Origin: Streptomyces sp. CB01635
Lineage (GTDB): Bacteria > Actinomycetota > Actinomycetes > Streptomycetales > Streptomycetaceae
Direction: 5' to 3'
Assembly: GCF_002803065.1 (NCBI RefSeq)
Contig: NZ_NNBL01000001.1
Span: 402,646 to 466,645, forward strand
Length of the DNA stretch: 64,000 bases
Positions within the stretch are counted from its first letter, which is position 1; the number at the start of each line of letters is the position of its first letter. Under the pieces are notes generated by a model. The model was given only the letters and a program-made list of their open reading frames with translations, was not told where the DNA came from and did not search any database. A program made the translations under genes and the position numbers. Positions 17,102 to 25,421 of this stretch are shown one piece after another.

Positions 17102-17887
17102 GTGGGCGCACATGCCCGATGGACCCAACTGCTGGAAATACTGGGCAATCAGGGCCATCTCGATGTCACCGAGGCCGCCGAACTGCTCGGCTGCTCCTCC
17201 GCCACGGTCCGGCGCGACATGGACGAACTGGCCCGGCAGTCCCTGCTGACCCGCACCCGCGGGGGGGCCGTGGTGAGCTCCGTCGCCTACGATCTGCCGC
17301 TGCGCTACAAGACGGCCCGCAAGGCGGACGAGAAGCAGCGGATCGCGAAGGCGGTCGCCGAACTCGTCCCCTCGGGCTCCGTCGTCGGCATCAACGGCGG
17401 CACCACGACCTCCGAGGTGGCCAGGGAACTGGCCGTCCGCACCGACCCGGGTGGCACATCCGGCGGCGTCGCGCTGACCGTCGTCACCAACGCCATCAAC
17501 ATCGCCAACGAGCTGGCGATCCGCCCCCATGTGAAGATCGTCGTCACCGGCGGCGTGGCCCGGCCGAGCTCGTACGAACTCGTCGGCCCGCTCGTCACGT
17601 CCGTCCTGCAGAGCCTCGCCCTCGACTACACGATCCTCGGTGTGGACGCGGTCCACCCGCACTTCGGCGCGGCCACGCACGACGAGTCGGAGGCCAGCGC
17701 GAACCGCTCGCTCGCCGAACGCGCGGGCACGGTCATCGTGGTGGCCGACTCCTCGAAGCTGGGCCGCCGGGCGTTCGCCCAGGTCTGCGCGCTGAACGCG
17801 GTGTCGATCCTGGTGACGGACAAGGACGCCCCCGAGGCACTCGTCGAGGAGATCACGGCGCAGGGCATCGAAGTCATCTGCGTGTGA
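17102..17887 (+). CDS. DeoR/GlpR family transcriptional repressor
   Basis: A 261-residue regulator: N-terminal winged helix (LDVTEAAELLGCSSATVRRDMDELA) followed by the DeoRC sugar-phosphate sensor, with GINGGTTTSEVAREL and the conserved ADSSKLGRRAF. DeoR proteins are released from DNA by phosphorylated sugars. GTG 17102 has a perfect AGGAGG five bases upstream. It sits between the importer/oxidoreductase and the lectin/SIS genes, so it is the likely local repressor. Its stop codon lies in the stem of the following terminator. Confidence 0.92.
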   Translation: MGAHARWTQLLEILGNQGHLDVTEAAELLGCSSATVRRDMDELARQSLLTRTRGGAVVSSVAYDLPLRYKTARKADEKQRIAKAVAELVPSGSVVGINGGTTTSEVARELAVRTDPGGTSGGVALTVVTNAINIANELAIRPHVKIVVTGGVARPSSYELVGPLVTSVLQSLALDYTILGVDAVHPHFGAATHDESEASANRSLAERAGTVIVVADSSKLGRRAFAQVCALNAVSILVTDKDAPEALVEEITAQGIEVICV

Positions 17888-17926
17888 CCGGGCGCCCGTG
17901 GGAGAATCGTGGCGGCGCCCGGTCAC
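17884..17926. terminator. Bidirectional terminator containing the DeoR stop codon
   Basis: A perfect 13-bp stem (GTGACCGGGCGCC with its complement at 17914-17926) closes a 17-nt loop. The TGA stop of the DeoR gene is inside the 5' arm. The convergent lectin gene ends 8 bp beyond, so both genes can use it. Confidence 0.85.
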
Positions 17927-17933
17927 GCCTGCG

Positions 17934-19061
17934 TCAACTGGGCGTCGTCCACCGCTGGTTGGCGCCGCCCGAGCAGGTGTAAGTGATCAGCTTCGTGCCG
18001 TCCGTGCTCGCGCCGCCCTCGGCGTCCAGGCACTTGCCCTGGTTGACGAGGGTGTCCCCGGAGCGCTGCCACTGCTGCGCGGCCGATCCGTTGCACGTGG
18101 ACAGCTGCACCGAACTCCCGCTCACCGTCATGCACTTGTAGAGCGCGCGCACGGTGCCGTCGTGGGACAGGACCCAGTTCTGGTGGTTCCCGCCGCCGCA
18201 CGTCCACAGTTCGAGCGGGGTGCCGTCGGTGCTGCTGCCGCCCGTGATGTCGACGCACTTGCCGCCGCTGCCCGTGATGTCGCCCGAGGCGGAGTTTCCG
18301 GTCGCATCGTCGTGCACGCTGCCGCCGGAGACCTGGGTGACCCCGGCGTACTGCGTGCAGGTGCTGCTCGTGGACGTCGAGCTGACGGAGGCGGTGACGG
18401 CGGGGCCGCCCGTCGACGTGCCCTTGGGGAGGTCGAGGCGGGCCCGTGAGTAGGGCTCGTCCTCGCAGGTCGCCGAGTTGCTGTTCCAGTCGAAGTACTC
18501 GACCCAGTCGACCATGCCGCCCGCACTGATCCGGGCGCCCGAGCCGACCTGGAGGCTGCCCAGGACGAAGGACGTGCCGGCCGTGACATCGGAGATGGTC
18601 GCCTTGTACCAGCCGTCGGTCGTGTCGGGGGAGACGCGGTAGGTGTAGTGGTGTCCCGCCGCGAACGCCTGGTTGTAGCGGCACGTGTACCCGGTGCCCG
18701 ACTCGTCGAAGGTCTGGCAGTACGTACCTGCCGAGCCCGCCTTCGCCGCCGTGGAGCCCCACAGGGAGAACAGGAACATGCCGGTGCCGGTGCGCCAGCG
18801 CTGCTGGCCGACGTAGCCGCCGACGCTGTTGGTGAAGTCGAACTGGTGGGCCCAGTAGACGTTTCCGCGGCCCGGGTCCGCCTCGACCGTCGTACCCCAC
18901 GTGGCTTCGGTGAGGGCCGTCGTGCCGGACGGGAAGCCGTAGTTGGTGTAGGTGCCGGGGGTCTGTCCCGCGGCCTGGGCCGGCGCGGACAGGCCCAGGG
19001 TGGCGGCGACCGCGACGACGGCGGTCACACAGACGGATCTGATCGATCTGAAGCGACGCAC
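17934..19061 (-). CDS. Secreted DUF3472 protein with C-terminal ricin-type lectin
   Basis: A 375-residue exported protein: signal peptide (RRFRSIRSVCVTAVVAVAA, cut near APAQA), a DUF3472 domain (about 30-215) beginning PGTYTNYGFPS, a Thr/Ser-rich linker, and a C-terminal beta-trefoil with ricin QxW repeats (HQNWVLS, AQQWQRS, NQRWTTP). The lectin domain implies binding to galactose- or GalNAc-type glycans, consistent with the GH101 locus. GTG 19061 is chosen because AGGAGG lies five bases upstream; upstream codons lack signal-peptide character. It is a paralogue of the truncated gene at 1-545. Confidence 0.9.
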   Translation of the reverse strand: MRRFRSIRSVCVTAVVAVAATLGLSAPAQAAGQTPGTYTNYGFPSGTTALTEATWGTTVEADPGRGNVYWAHQFDFTNSVGGYVGQQRWRTGTGMFLFSLWGSTAAKAGSAGTYCQTFDESGTGYTCRYNQAFAAGHHYTYRVSPDTTDGWYKATISDVTAGTSFVLGSLQVGSGARISAGGMVDWVEYFDWNSNSATCEDEPYSRARLDLPKGTSTGGPAVTASVSSTSTSSTCTQYAGVTQVSGGSVHDDATGNSASGDITGSGGKCVDITGGSSTDGTPLELWTCGGGNHQNWVLSHDGTVRALYKCMTVSGSSVQLSTCNGSAAQQWQRSGDTLVNQGKCLDAEGGASTDGTKLITYTCSGGANQRWTTPS

Positions 19062-19222
19062 AGGTTCCTCCTGAACGGTGGGGGAGGGAGGTGCTTGCAG
19101 ATATGTGCTTGTGCTCGTGCTCGACAAGAGAGTGGCCGCGGTGGGTGGGCAAGGGCATGGACTTCTGGAGCGCGCACATGGACTCTCGGCGGACTTTGAC
19201 GCGTCCAGCTGATCTCAAATGC

Positions 19223-19233
19223 TTGAAAACGCG
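19223..19233. promoter_or_regulatory. TTGAAAACGCG motif next to a TATAAC -10 element
   Basis: One mismatch from the motif at 627-637. It lies two bases before TATAAC (19235-19240), a good -10 for the SIS gene, so a protein bound here would block that promoter. It is also 162 bp upstream of the divergent lectin gene. Confidence 0.4.
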
Positions 19234-19279
19234 CTATAACTTGCACAACCAAGCATGTGCTGGGATGTGAGGGTGCGCC

Positions 19280-20164
19280 ATGAGCCATATCGAGAACGAA
19301 CTGCACAGCCAGCCCGAGTGCTGGGACCGGGCGGCCGAACTGGCCCTGGACCGGGCGGCGTTGCTGCCCGAGCCGGGCGAGCGCGTCGCGATCGTCGGCT
19401 GCGGCACCTCGCTCTTCATGGCACAGGCCGCCGCCGCGCTGCGCGAGGAGGCAGGCCACGGCGAGACCCACGCCCACGCCGCCTCGGAGTTCCCGGCCGG
19501 ACGCCCCTACGACCGGGTCGTCGCCCTGACCCGCTCGGGCGCCACCACCGAGGTGCTCCGCCTCCTCGCCGGGCTGCGCGGACGGGTCAGGACCACCGTG
19601 ATCACGACGGACGCCGCGACCCCCGTGGCGTCGGCCGCCGACGACGTGGTCGTCCTCGACTTCGCCGACGAGAAGTCCGTCGTGCAGACCCGCTTCCCGA
19701 CCTCGGCCCTCACCCTGCTCCGCACCCACTTCGGGCTGCACTCGCAGGAGGTCGTGGACGACGCGCACGACGCGCTCGCCGAGCCGCTGCCCCCGTGGCT
19801 CGTCGGCTGCACGCAGTTCACGTTCCTCGGCCGGGGTTGGACCGTGGGGCTCGCGGGTGAGGCGGCTCACAAGATGCGCGAGAGTCAACTCCCTTGGGCG
19901 GGCGCCTATCCGGCCCTGGAGTACCGGCACGGCCCGATCAGCGTCTCGGCCCGCGGCACGGTCACCTGGATGCTCGGCGACGCGCCCGCCGGTCTCGCCG
20001 ACGAGGTGCACGCCACCGGCGGGATGTGGGTGGCCGGCGGCCTCGACCCGCTGGCCGAACTGGTACGGACGCAGCGCCTCGCGGTGGCGGTCGCGGTGGC
20101 CGGCGGCCGTAACCCGGACCGGCCCCGCCACCTCACGCGCTCGGTGATCCTCGCCCGGGTCTGA
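19280..20164 (+). CDS. SIS-domain sugar isomerase/deaminase-like protein
   Basis: A 294-residue protein with two SIS domains. The first has IVGCGTSLFMAQAAA and the phosphosugar-binding LTRSGATTEV; the second carries LEYRHGPISVS, the E-x-x-HGP signature of GlmS and AgaS isomerase domains. It probably isomerises or deaminates an amino-sugar phosphate, which fits a GalNAc-related locus. ATG 19280 has GAGGG upstream. It is divergent from the lectin gene with a 218-bp promoter region. Confidence 0.88.
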   Translation: MSHIENELHSQPECWDRAAELALDRAALLPEPGERVAIVGCGTSLFMAQAAAALREEAGHGETHAHAASEFPAGRPYDRVVALTRSGATTEVLRLLAGLRGRVRTTVITTDAATPVASAADDVVVLDFADEKSVVQTRFPTSALTLLRTHFGLHSQEVVDDAHDALAEPLPPWLVGCTQFTFLGRGWTVGLAGEAAHKMRESQLPWAGAYPALEYRHGPISVSARGTVTWMLGDAPAGLADEVHATGGMWVAGGLDPLAELVRTQRLAVAVAVAGGRNPDRPRHLTRSVILARV

Positions 20165-20218
20165 GGACCCGTGTGCCGATCAACTGCGGCTGACAGCAAG
20201 GCGGGTGTAGGGGCGGTG

Positions 20219-21538
20219 TCAGCGCGGCGGTGTTGAGCGCGATCTCAGCACCCCGGGCGCCACCGAGTGCGGCAGCAGGTCCGCCGGGCTCTGCGGGAGC
20301 ACCACCTCCAGCTCCGCCTCCTCATGGAAGCGGTACGGGCGGTGCCCGAGCAGGCTGCCGAGGTAGCGCCGTATCCGCGACATCTCGGCGCGGACCGTCA
20401 CCGTGCGCGTCGGGTCGCCGAACATGTCCTGTGCGAGGCCCGACGCGCTGCGCCCGCCGCGGTGCAGGGCGAGCAGATAGAGGAGTTCGGCGTGGCGCGG
20501 GCTCAGCTCGTGCGACCAGGACCGCGTGCCGTCCGTCACCGTGACCGACCAGCGCCGTGGCCTGCTCACGTCCAGCACGACGCGGGTGCCGCCGAGCGGT
20601 TCGGCCGCCCCTTCCGGGCCGTCGGGCCGCAGCAGCCAGCCGCCGGGCAGCGGCGCCACCGCACACATCCCCAGGGTCGGAACCCAGGCCCGCCCTTCCG
20701 ACAGTTCGGAGAGTTCGGACAGCGACTTGGGCAGCGCGATCCGGTCCACCGGCTGCATCCCGGTCACCGCCGCCGTCCAGCCCTGGACGTCCACCGCGAC
20801 AGCCCGGCCGCCGATCCGCGCGAGGACCGGCGCCGCGACGGCCCGCAAGCGGTCGAGGGCCGCCGCATGACGCTCCCGCAGCCGCGCCTCCGCGAGCTGC
20901 GCCACCGCCCCGACGAGCGCGAGTGTCGCCGGGTGCATCGTCTCCATCGGGCCGCTCACATCGACGACGCCCATCAGCTGCCCGTCGCGCGGGTCCGTGA
21001 TCGGCGCGCCCGTGCACGTCCACGCGTGCTGCGACACCACGAAGTGCTCGGCGGAGAACACCTGCACCGGGCGCCGCGTCACGAGCGGCGTGCCCACCCC
21101 GTTCGTACCGACCGTCTCCTCGGCCCAGTCCGCGCCCAGTTCGAAGCCGAGCCGGTCGGCCTTGTGCAGCACGGCCGCGCAGCCCTCGCGCCACAGGATG
21201 CGCCCGTCCGCGTCGGACACGACCATGATGTGCTGCGCCGCGTCCGCGACGGTGACCAGCGCCTCGCGCAGCACCGGCAGTATCTCCATGAGCCCGGACG
21301 CCTGGCGGCGCTCCTCGATCTCCTCGAGGTTCAGCAGGCCCGACCGCACGTCACGGTCGGGGTCGACACCGCTGCGCAGCATGCGGTTCCAGGACTCGCC
21401 GATCACCGGGCGCGGCAGGATCTGGGGCCGCTGCCCCGACAGGGTCGCGGCGCGGACGCCCTTCAGGAGCCGTGCGGCCAGCGAGAAGTCCATCGTGGAC
21501 AGCCGGCCCAGATCGACGGTCGAGTTCTTCTGCGTCAC
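20219..21538 (-). CDS. GAF-domain transcriptional regulator (AcoR-like sensor, winged-helix output)
   Basis: A 439-residue regulator. The N-terminal part (LPRPVIGESWNRMLRSGVDPD, then a GAF domain at about 90-220 with EETVGTNGVGTPL and the ITDPRDGQLMGVVDVSGP motif) is that of AcoR-type activators. The AAA+ sigma-54 domain of AcoR is absent; instead the C-terminus (about 335-420, LSPRHAELLYLLALH... AEMSRIRRYLG) looks like a winged helix. Such proteins often control alcohol or aldehyde oxidation genes, but no such target is adjacent. GTG 21538 follows AGGAGG-ACCT. A GTTGCA-N6-TGCAAC operator lies upstream. Confidence 0.82.
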   Translation of the reverse strand: MTQKNSTVDLGRLSTMDFSLAARLLKGVRAATLSGQRPQILPRPVIGESWNRMLRSGVDPDRDVRSGLLNLEEIEERRQASGLMEILPVLREALVTVADAAQHIMVVSDADGRILWREGCAAVLHKADRLGFELGADWAEETVGTNGVGTPLVTRRPVQVFSAEHFVVSQHAWTCTGAPITDPRDGQLMGVVDVSGPMETMHPATLALVGAVAQLAEARLRERHAAALDRLRAVAAPVLARIGGRAVAVDVQGWTAAVTGMQPVDRIALPKSLSELSELSEGRAWVPTLGMCAVAPLPGGWLLRPDGPEGAAEPLGGTRVVLDVSRPRRWSVTVTDGTRSWSHELSPRHAELLYLLALHRGGRSASGLAQDMFGDPTRTVTVRAEMSRIRRYLGSLLGHRPYRFHEEAELEVVLPQSPADLLPHSVAPGVLRSRSTPPR

Positions 21539-21626
21539 AGGTCCTCCTGGAACAGACCAGTGCGTGCGGACATGTGCTCATCGTGCCGCTTCTCCGGCCT
21601 TCGTGGGGCCGAAAGGGGGCGCGACA

Positions 21627-21644
21627 GTTGCAACCCTCTGCAAC
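21627..21644. promoter_or_regulatory. Inverted repeat GTTGCA-N6-TGCAAC upstream of the GAF regulator
   Basis: A perfect 6+6 bp dyad with a 6-bp spacer, 89-106 bp before the GTG of the GAF regulator, in a gap that also holds the terminator of the acyl-CoA dehydrogenase gene. Likely an autoregulatory site. Confidence 0.5.
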
Positions 21645-21727
21645 TCTGGCGAACGGCCGTACGCCGGTCGAAGCTGAAGCCGTGCCGCTCCGGCGGCGCG
21701 CGAGCTCCTCAAGGGGGGCCTGAGGGC

Positions 21728-21761
21728 GGGGGTGATGCCGTGTCGGCGCAGCATCACCCCC
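21728..21761 (-). terminator. Terminator downstream of acyl-CoA dehydrogenase
   Basis: An 11-bp stem GGGGGTGATGC / GCATCACCCCC with a 12-nt loop lies about 60 bp beyond the stop of the minus-strand acyl-CoA dehydrogenase gene. Confidence 0.7.
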
Positions 21762-21822
21762 GTGACCTCAGTCGTCAAGACGTGTGACTCCGGTCGTCAC
21801 CGCTTGGCCTCCGCCCGGTCGG

Positions 21823-23469
21823 TCAACTCACGGGGCGCGCCCGCTCGACGACCGAGCGCAGGTCCAGACTGTGCGGCAGCGTGCCGAACGCCGAACCCCA
21901 GTCCCCGCCGAGCCGCGAGGCGCAGAACGCGTCCGCGACCTCCGGCGGCGCGTGACGCACCAGTAGCGAACCCTGCAGCACGAGAGCGATCCGCTCCACG
22001 ACCCGGCGCGCCCGTGCCTCGATGCCTTCCAGGTCGGCGAGTTCGGTCAGCAGGTCCTTGATGGCGCGGTCGAGGCGGTGATCGGCGCCGCGCGACCTGC
22101 CGACCTCCTGGAGGAACGCGTTGAGTGCCTGCGGCTCGCGCTGCAACGCCCGCAGCACGTCGAGGGCCTGCACATTGCCCGACCCCTCCCAGATCGAGTT
22201 GAGCGGCGACTCGCGCAGCAGCCGCGGCATGCCGGACTCCTCCACATAGCCGTTCCCGCCCAGGCACTCCAGGGCCTCCGCCGCGACGGGCGTACAGCGC
22301 TTCGTCACCCAGTACTTGGCGGCCGGCACCGCGATCCGCAGGAACGCCCGCTCCTGCTCCGACCCGGTGTCCTGGACGGCGTCCTGGGCCGCCGCGAGCC
22401 GCAGCGCCAGCGTCGTCGCGGCCTCCGACTCCAGCGCCAGGTCGGCCAGTACGTTGCGCATCAGCGGCTTGTCGACGAGCAGGCCGCCGAACGCCTCGCG
22501 GTACGTGCAGTGGTGGATCGCCTGCGCGACGGCCTGCCGCATGATCGCCGCCGAACCGAGCACACAGTCCAGGCGCGTGGCGGCGACCATCTCGATGATG
22601 GTGCGCACCCCGCGCCCCTCGTCCCCGACGCGGCGCGCCCACGTCCCGTCGAACTCGACCTCGGCCGACGCGTTCGACCGGTTGCCCAGCTTGTCCTTGA
22701 GCCGCTGGATCGCGAACGGGTTGCGCGTGCCGTCCTCCAGGACGCGCGGCAGCAGGAAACACGTGAGTCCCTCGGGTGCCTGTGCCAGGACGAGGAACCC
22801 GTCCGACATGGGCGCCGAACAGAACCACTTGTGCCCGGTCAGCTCGTACGTGCCGTCCTCGGCGAGCGCCGTCGCCCGCGTGGTGTTCGCGCGGACGTCG
22901 CTGCCGCCCTGCTTCTCCGTCATGCCCATCCCGAACACGGCGCCCGCCTTCACGGCGGCGGGCCGCAGCCCCGCGTCGTACACCGTCGACGTCAGCCGGG
23001 GCTCCCACTCGGCGGCCAGCGCCGGATCGGCGCGCAGCGCGGGCACCGCCGCGTGCGTCATCGACAGCGGGCACGTGTGGCCCGCCTCGACCTGGCTCCA
23101 CACCAGGAACGCGGCCGCGCGCCGCAGATGGCCGCCGGGCCGGGACCAGGCCGACGTCAGCCCGGCCGAGACGCCCTTGCCCATGAGCCGGTGCCAGGCC
23201 GGATGGAACTCGACCTCGTCGACGCGGTGCCCGTAGCGGTCGTGGGTGTGCAGCCGCGGCGGATTCTCGTTCGCGAGCACGCCCCACTCCTGCGCCTGGG
23301 CGGAACCGGCGGCGCGGCCGAGGCCGCCGAGTTCCTCGCGGACCTCGGCCGTGAGCGAGGGCTCCAGATGCCGTTCGACCCCCTCGGCGAGGGCCCTGTC
23401 CGCGGCAAAAACGTCATATCCCACCAGGGGCGGAGCCTGGTTGGTCACTGCGTGGGTGGTGGCTGCCAT
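21823..23469 (-). CDS. AidB-like acyl-CoA dehydrogenase
   Basis: A 548-residue flavoprotein of the AidB branch, longer than the usual 380-residue acyl-CoA dehydrogenases. Recognisable motifs include GMGMTEKQGGSDVRANTTRA, LTGHKWFCSAPMSDGFLVLAQ, the catalytic-region LPRVLEDGTRNPFAIQRLKDKLGNRSN, and LGGNGYVEESGMPRLLRESPLNSIWEGSGN. AidB proteins are linked to isovaleryl-CoA oxidation or to protection against alkylation, although the alkylation operon here is 18 kb away. The start has no ribosome site; a TACCGT -10 lies seven bases upstream, suggesting leaderless translation. The divergent BrkB start is only 18 bp away. Confidence 0.9.
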   Translation of the reverse strand: MAATTHAVTNQAPPLVGYDVFAADRALAEGVERHLEPSLTAEVREELGGLGRAAGSAQAQEWGVLANENPPRLHTHDRYGHRVDEVEFHPAWHRLMGKGVSAGLTSAWSRPGGHLRRAAAFLVWSQVEAGHTCPLSMTHAAVPALRADPALAAEWEPRLTSTVYDAGLRPAAVKAGAVFGMGMTEKQGGSDVRANTTRATALAEDGTYELTGHKWFCSAPMSDGFLVLAQAPEGLTCFLLPRVLEDGTRNPFAIQRLKDKLGNRSNASAEVEFDGTWARRVGDEGRGVRTIIEMVAATRLDCVLGSAAIMRQAVAQAIHHCTYREAFGGLLVDKPLMRNVLADLALESEAATTLALRLAAAQDAVQDTGSEQERAFLRIAVPAAKYWVTKRCTPVAAEALECLGGNGYVEESGMPRLLRESPLNSIWEGSGNVQALDVLRALQREPQALNAFLQEVGRSRGADHRLDRAIKDLLTELADLEGIEARARRVVERIALVLQGSLLVRHAPPEVADAFCASRLGGDWGSAFGTLPHSLDLRSVVERARPVS

Positions 23470-23475
23470 GACAGA

Positions 23476-23482
23476 TACGGTA
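23476..23482. promoter_or_regulatory. Symmetric -10 element TACGGTA serving two divergent leaderless genes
   Basis: The 18 bp between the two divergent start codons hold one TACGGTA. Read rightward it gives TACGGT, 6 nt before GTG 23488; read leftward it gives TACCGT, 7 nt before ATG 23469. Both fit the actinobacterial TANNNT -10 at leaderless spacing, and no room exists for two Shine-Dalgarno sites. Confidence 0.6.
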
Positions 23483-23487
23483 AGGAC

Positions 23488-24663
23488 GTGCACCAGGCAA
23501 AAGAAACACCAGATCGGCCACACAGAGGCCGACTCCACCGGGCCCGCGCCCTCTATCGCAACGTCTCGAAGCGCAGGACCGCCTGGCTGCTGCTCAAGGA
23601 CACCGTCAACTCGTGCATGGAGTACCGCATCCTCGGGCTCGCGGCCGAGGCCGCGTTCTTCACCCTCCTGTCCGTGCCCCCACTGCTCCTCTCCCTCATC
23701 GGGCTGCTCGCCTACGTCGACACCTGGACCGGCGCCGACACGATCGCCGGAGTGCGCGACAACATCCTGGAGGCGTCGCGCACCGTCCTGAGCGACCAGG
23801 GCGTGAAGGAGATCGCCCGGCCGATCCTCGACGACGCGATGACGGGCCGCCCGGACGTCATCTCCATCGGCTTCCTGTTCTCGCTGTGGTCGGGCTCGCG
23901 CGCGGTGTCCACGTTCGTCGACACGGTGACGGTCATGTACGGGCTCGACGGGGTGCGCGGCATCGTCAAGACCCGGCTGCTCGCCTTCCTGCTGTTCCTC
24001 GGCGCGCTGATCGTCGGCTCGGTCGCGCTGCCGCTGATGATCGCGGGCCCGGACGCGGTGATCGCCCTCGTCCCGTGGTCGGAGACCGTGGTCCAGGTCC
24101 TGTACTGGCCCGTCGTCCTCCTCCTGTCCGTGGTCTTCCTGACGACGCTCTACCACGTGTCCGTGCCCGTGCGTTCGCCCTGGATCGAGGACGTACCCGG
24201 CGCGCTCGTGGCCCTCGCGATGTGGGTGCCGGGCAGCTTCCTGCTCCGCCTCTACATCACCAGCACCATCGAGGGCCCCACCATCTACGGGGGCCTGGCC
24301 GCGCCCGTCGCCGTGCTCCTGTGGATCGGCGTCTCGGCGTTCGCGGTGCTCGTCGGCGCCGCGGTGAACGCGGCCATCGACCGGGTCTGGCCGTCCGTAG
24401 CGACCTCGGTCGCCCGCGCCGCCAACGAGCGGTGGCGGACCGCGCAGGCCGCGGAGTACATCGCCCGCTCCGCCGCCCGCGAGGGCCACAGAGGCACCGA
24501 CGACGCGGACGACCCGGACATGCCGTCCGAGTTCCCCGAGCGCTGGTCGAAGTTCCTGCCCCCGGACGACGTGTCGTCCCGCCTGCGCACGCACGTGCGC
24601 AAGAACGGCGACCATCCGCAGGACCCCAACCCGCGCGACCACGACCACCACGACCACAACTGA
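23488..24663 (+). CDS. YihY/BrkB family inner-membrane protein
   Basis: A 391-residue membrane protein, once mis-named ribonuclease BN. About six hydrophobic segments fill residues 45-310, starting after LKDTVNSCMEYRILGLAAEAAFFTLLSVPPLLL. The C-terminal tail is hydrophilic and ends in a His/Asp-rich stretch (DHDHHDHN), a possible metal-binding tail. GTG 23488 agrees with the N-terminal pattern of relatives as I recall them and with a leaderless promoter. Function unknown, possibly an envelope transporter. Confidence 0.88.
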   Translation: MHQAKETPDRPHRGRLHRARALYRNVSKRRTAWLLLKDTVNSCMEYRILGLAAEAAFFTLLSVPPLLLSLIGLLAYVDTWTGADTIAGVRDNILEASRTVLSDQGVKEIARPILDDAMTGRPDVISIGFLFSLWSGSRAVSTFVDTVTVMYGLDGVRGIVKTRLLAFLLFLGALIVGSVALPLMIAGPDAVIALVPWSETVVQVLYWPVVLLLSVVFLTTLYHVSVPVRSPWIEDVPGALVALAMWVPGSFLLRLYITSTIEGPTIYGGLAAPVAVLLWIGVSAFAVLVGAAVNAAIDRVWPSVATSVARAANERWRTAQAAEYIARSAAREGHRGTDDADDPDMPSEFPERWSKFLPPDDVSSRLRTHVRKNGDHPQDPNPRDHDHHDHN

Positions 24664-24692
24664 CCGGCCGACGCCACCCCGCACACGCGGCG

Positions 24693-24698
24693 TAGCCT
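24693..24698 (+). promoter_or_regulatory. Leaderless -10 element TAGCCT of the AraC-type gene
   Basis: TAGCCT lies 7 nt before GTG 24706, and no Shine-Dalgarno sequence is present. Confidence 0.5.
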
Positions 24699-24705
24699 CG
24701 AAGAC

Positions 24706-25407
24706 GTGGCTGACGTGTACCGGGAGCGGGCGGCGCCGAGCGTGGCGGGCGCGGTCCTGTGGACCCGTACCGTCACCCCGGACGGCGACGGCCGAAGCCC
24801 CGGACCGGACGTCCTGCCCGACGGCTGCATGGACCTGCTGTGGACCGAGGGACGTCTCTTCGTCGCCGGACCCGACACGCACGCGTACCGGCCCGGCATC
24901 AGCGGCGCCACCCGGTTCGCCGGCATCCGCTTCTTCCCCGGCACCGCGCCCGCCGTCCTCGGCGTCCCGGCCCAGGAACTGCGCGACCGGCGCGTCGACC
25001 TCGCCGACCTGTGGCCGTCGGACCAGGTGCGGCGCCTCACCGAACGCGTCGACGCAGCGCAGGACCCGGCCGCCGCCCTCGAAACCGTGGTCCTGGAACG
25101 GGGAGCCGCGCCGCCCGACCCCGTCCTCGCGCACATCGTGGCGTCGCTCCGCGCGGGCCGCTCCGTCGCCGAGACCGCCGACAGCGCCGGGCTCGGCGCC
25201 CGCAGTCTGCACCGCCGCTCCCTCGCCGCGTTCGGTTACGGACCCAAGACCCTGGCCCGCGTCCTGCGCCTGCAACGCGCCCTCGCGCTGGCCCGCGGGG
25301 GAGTGCCGCTCGCCGAGACGGCCGCGCGGGCGGGATACGCCGACCAGGCCCATCTGGCGCGCGACGTAAGGGAGTTGGCGGGTGTTCCGCCGACCCGCCT
25401 CGTCTGA
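24706..25407 (+). CDS. AraC family transcriptional regulator
   Basis: A 233-residue regulator. The N-terminal half ([23 protein letters not shown]...) is the DUF6597 sensor domain often fused to AraC helix-turn-helix modules. The C-terminal half holds two helix-turn-helix units ([41 protein letters not shown] and [31 protein letters not shown]). It follows the BrkB gene by 42 bp, but its own leaderless promoter suggests separate expression. Target unknown. Confidence 0.88.
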   Translation: MADVYRERAAPSVAGAVLWTRTVTPDGDGRSPGPDVLPDGCMDLLWTEGRLFVAGPDTHAYRPGISGATRFAGIRFFPGTAPAVLGVPAQELRDRRVDLADLWPSDQVRRLTERVDAAQDPAAALETVVLERGAAPPDPVLAHIVASLRAGRSVAETADSAGLGARSLHRRSLAAFGYGPKTLARVLRLQRALALARGGVPLAETAARAGYADQAHLARDVRELAGVPPTRLV

Positions 25408-25421
25408 CGAAGCCGCCGCGA

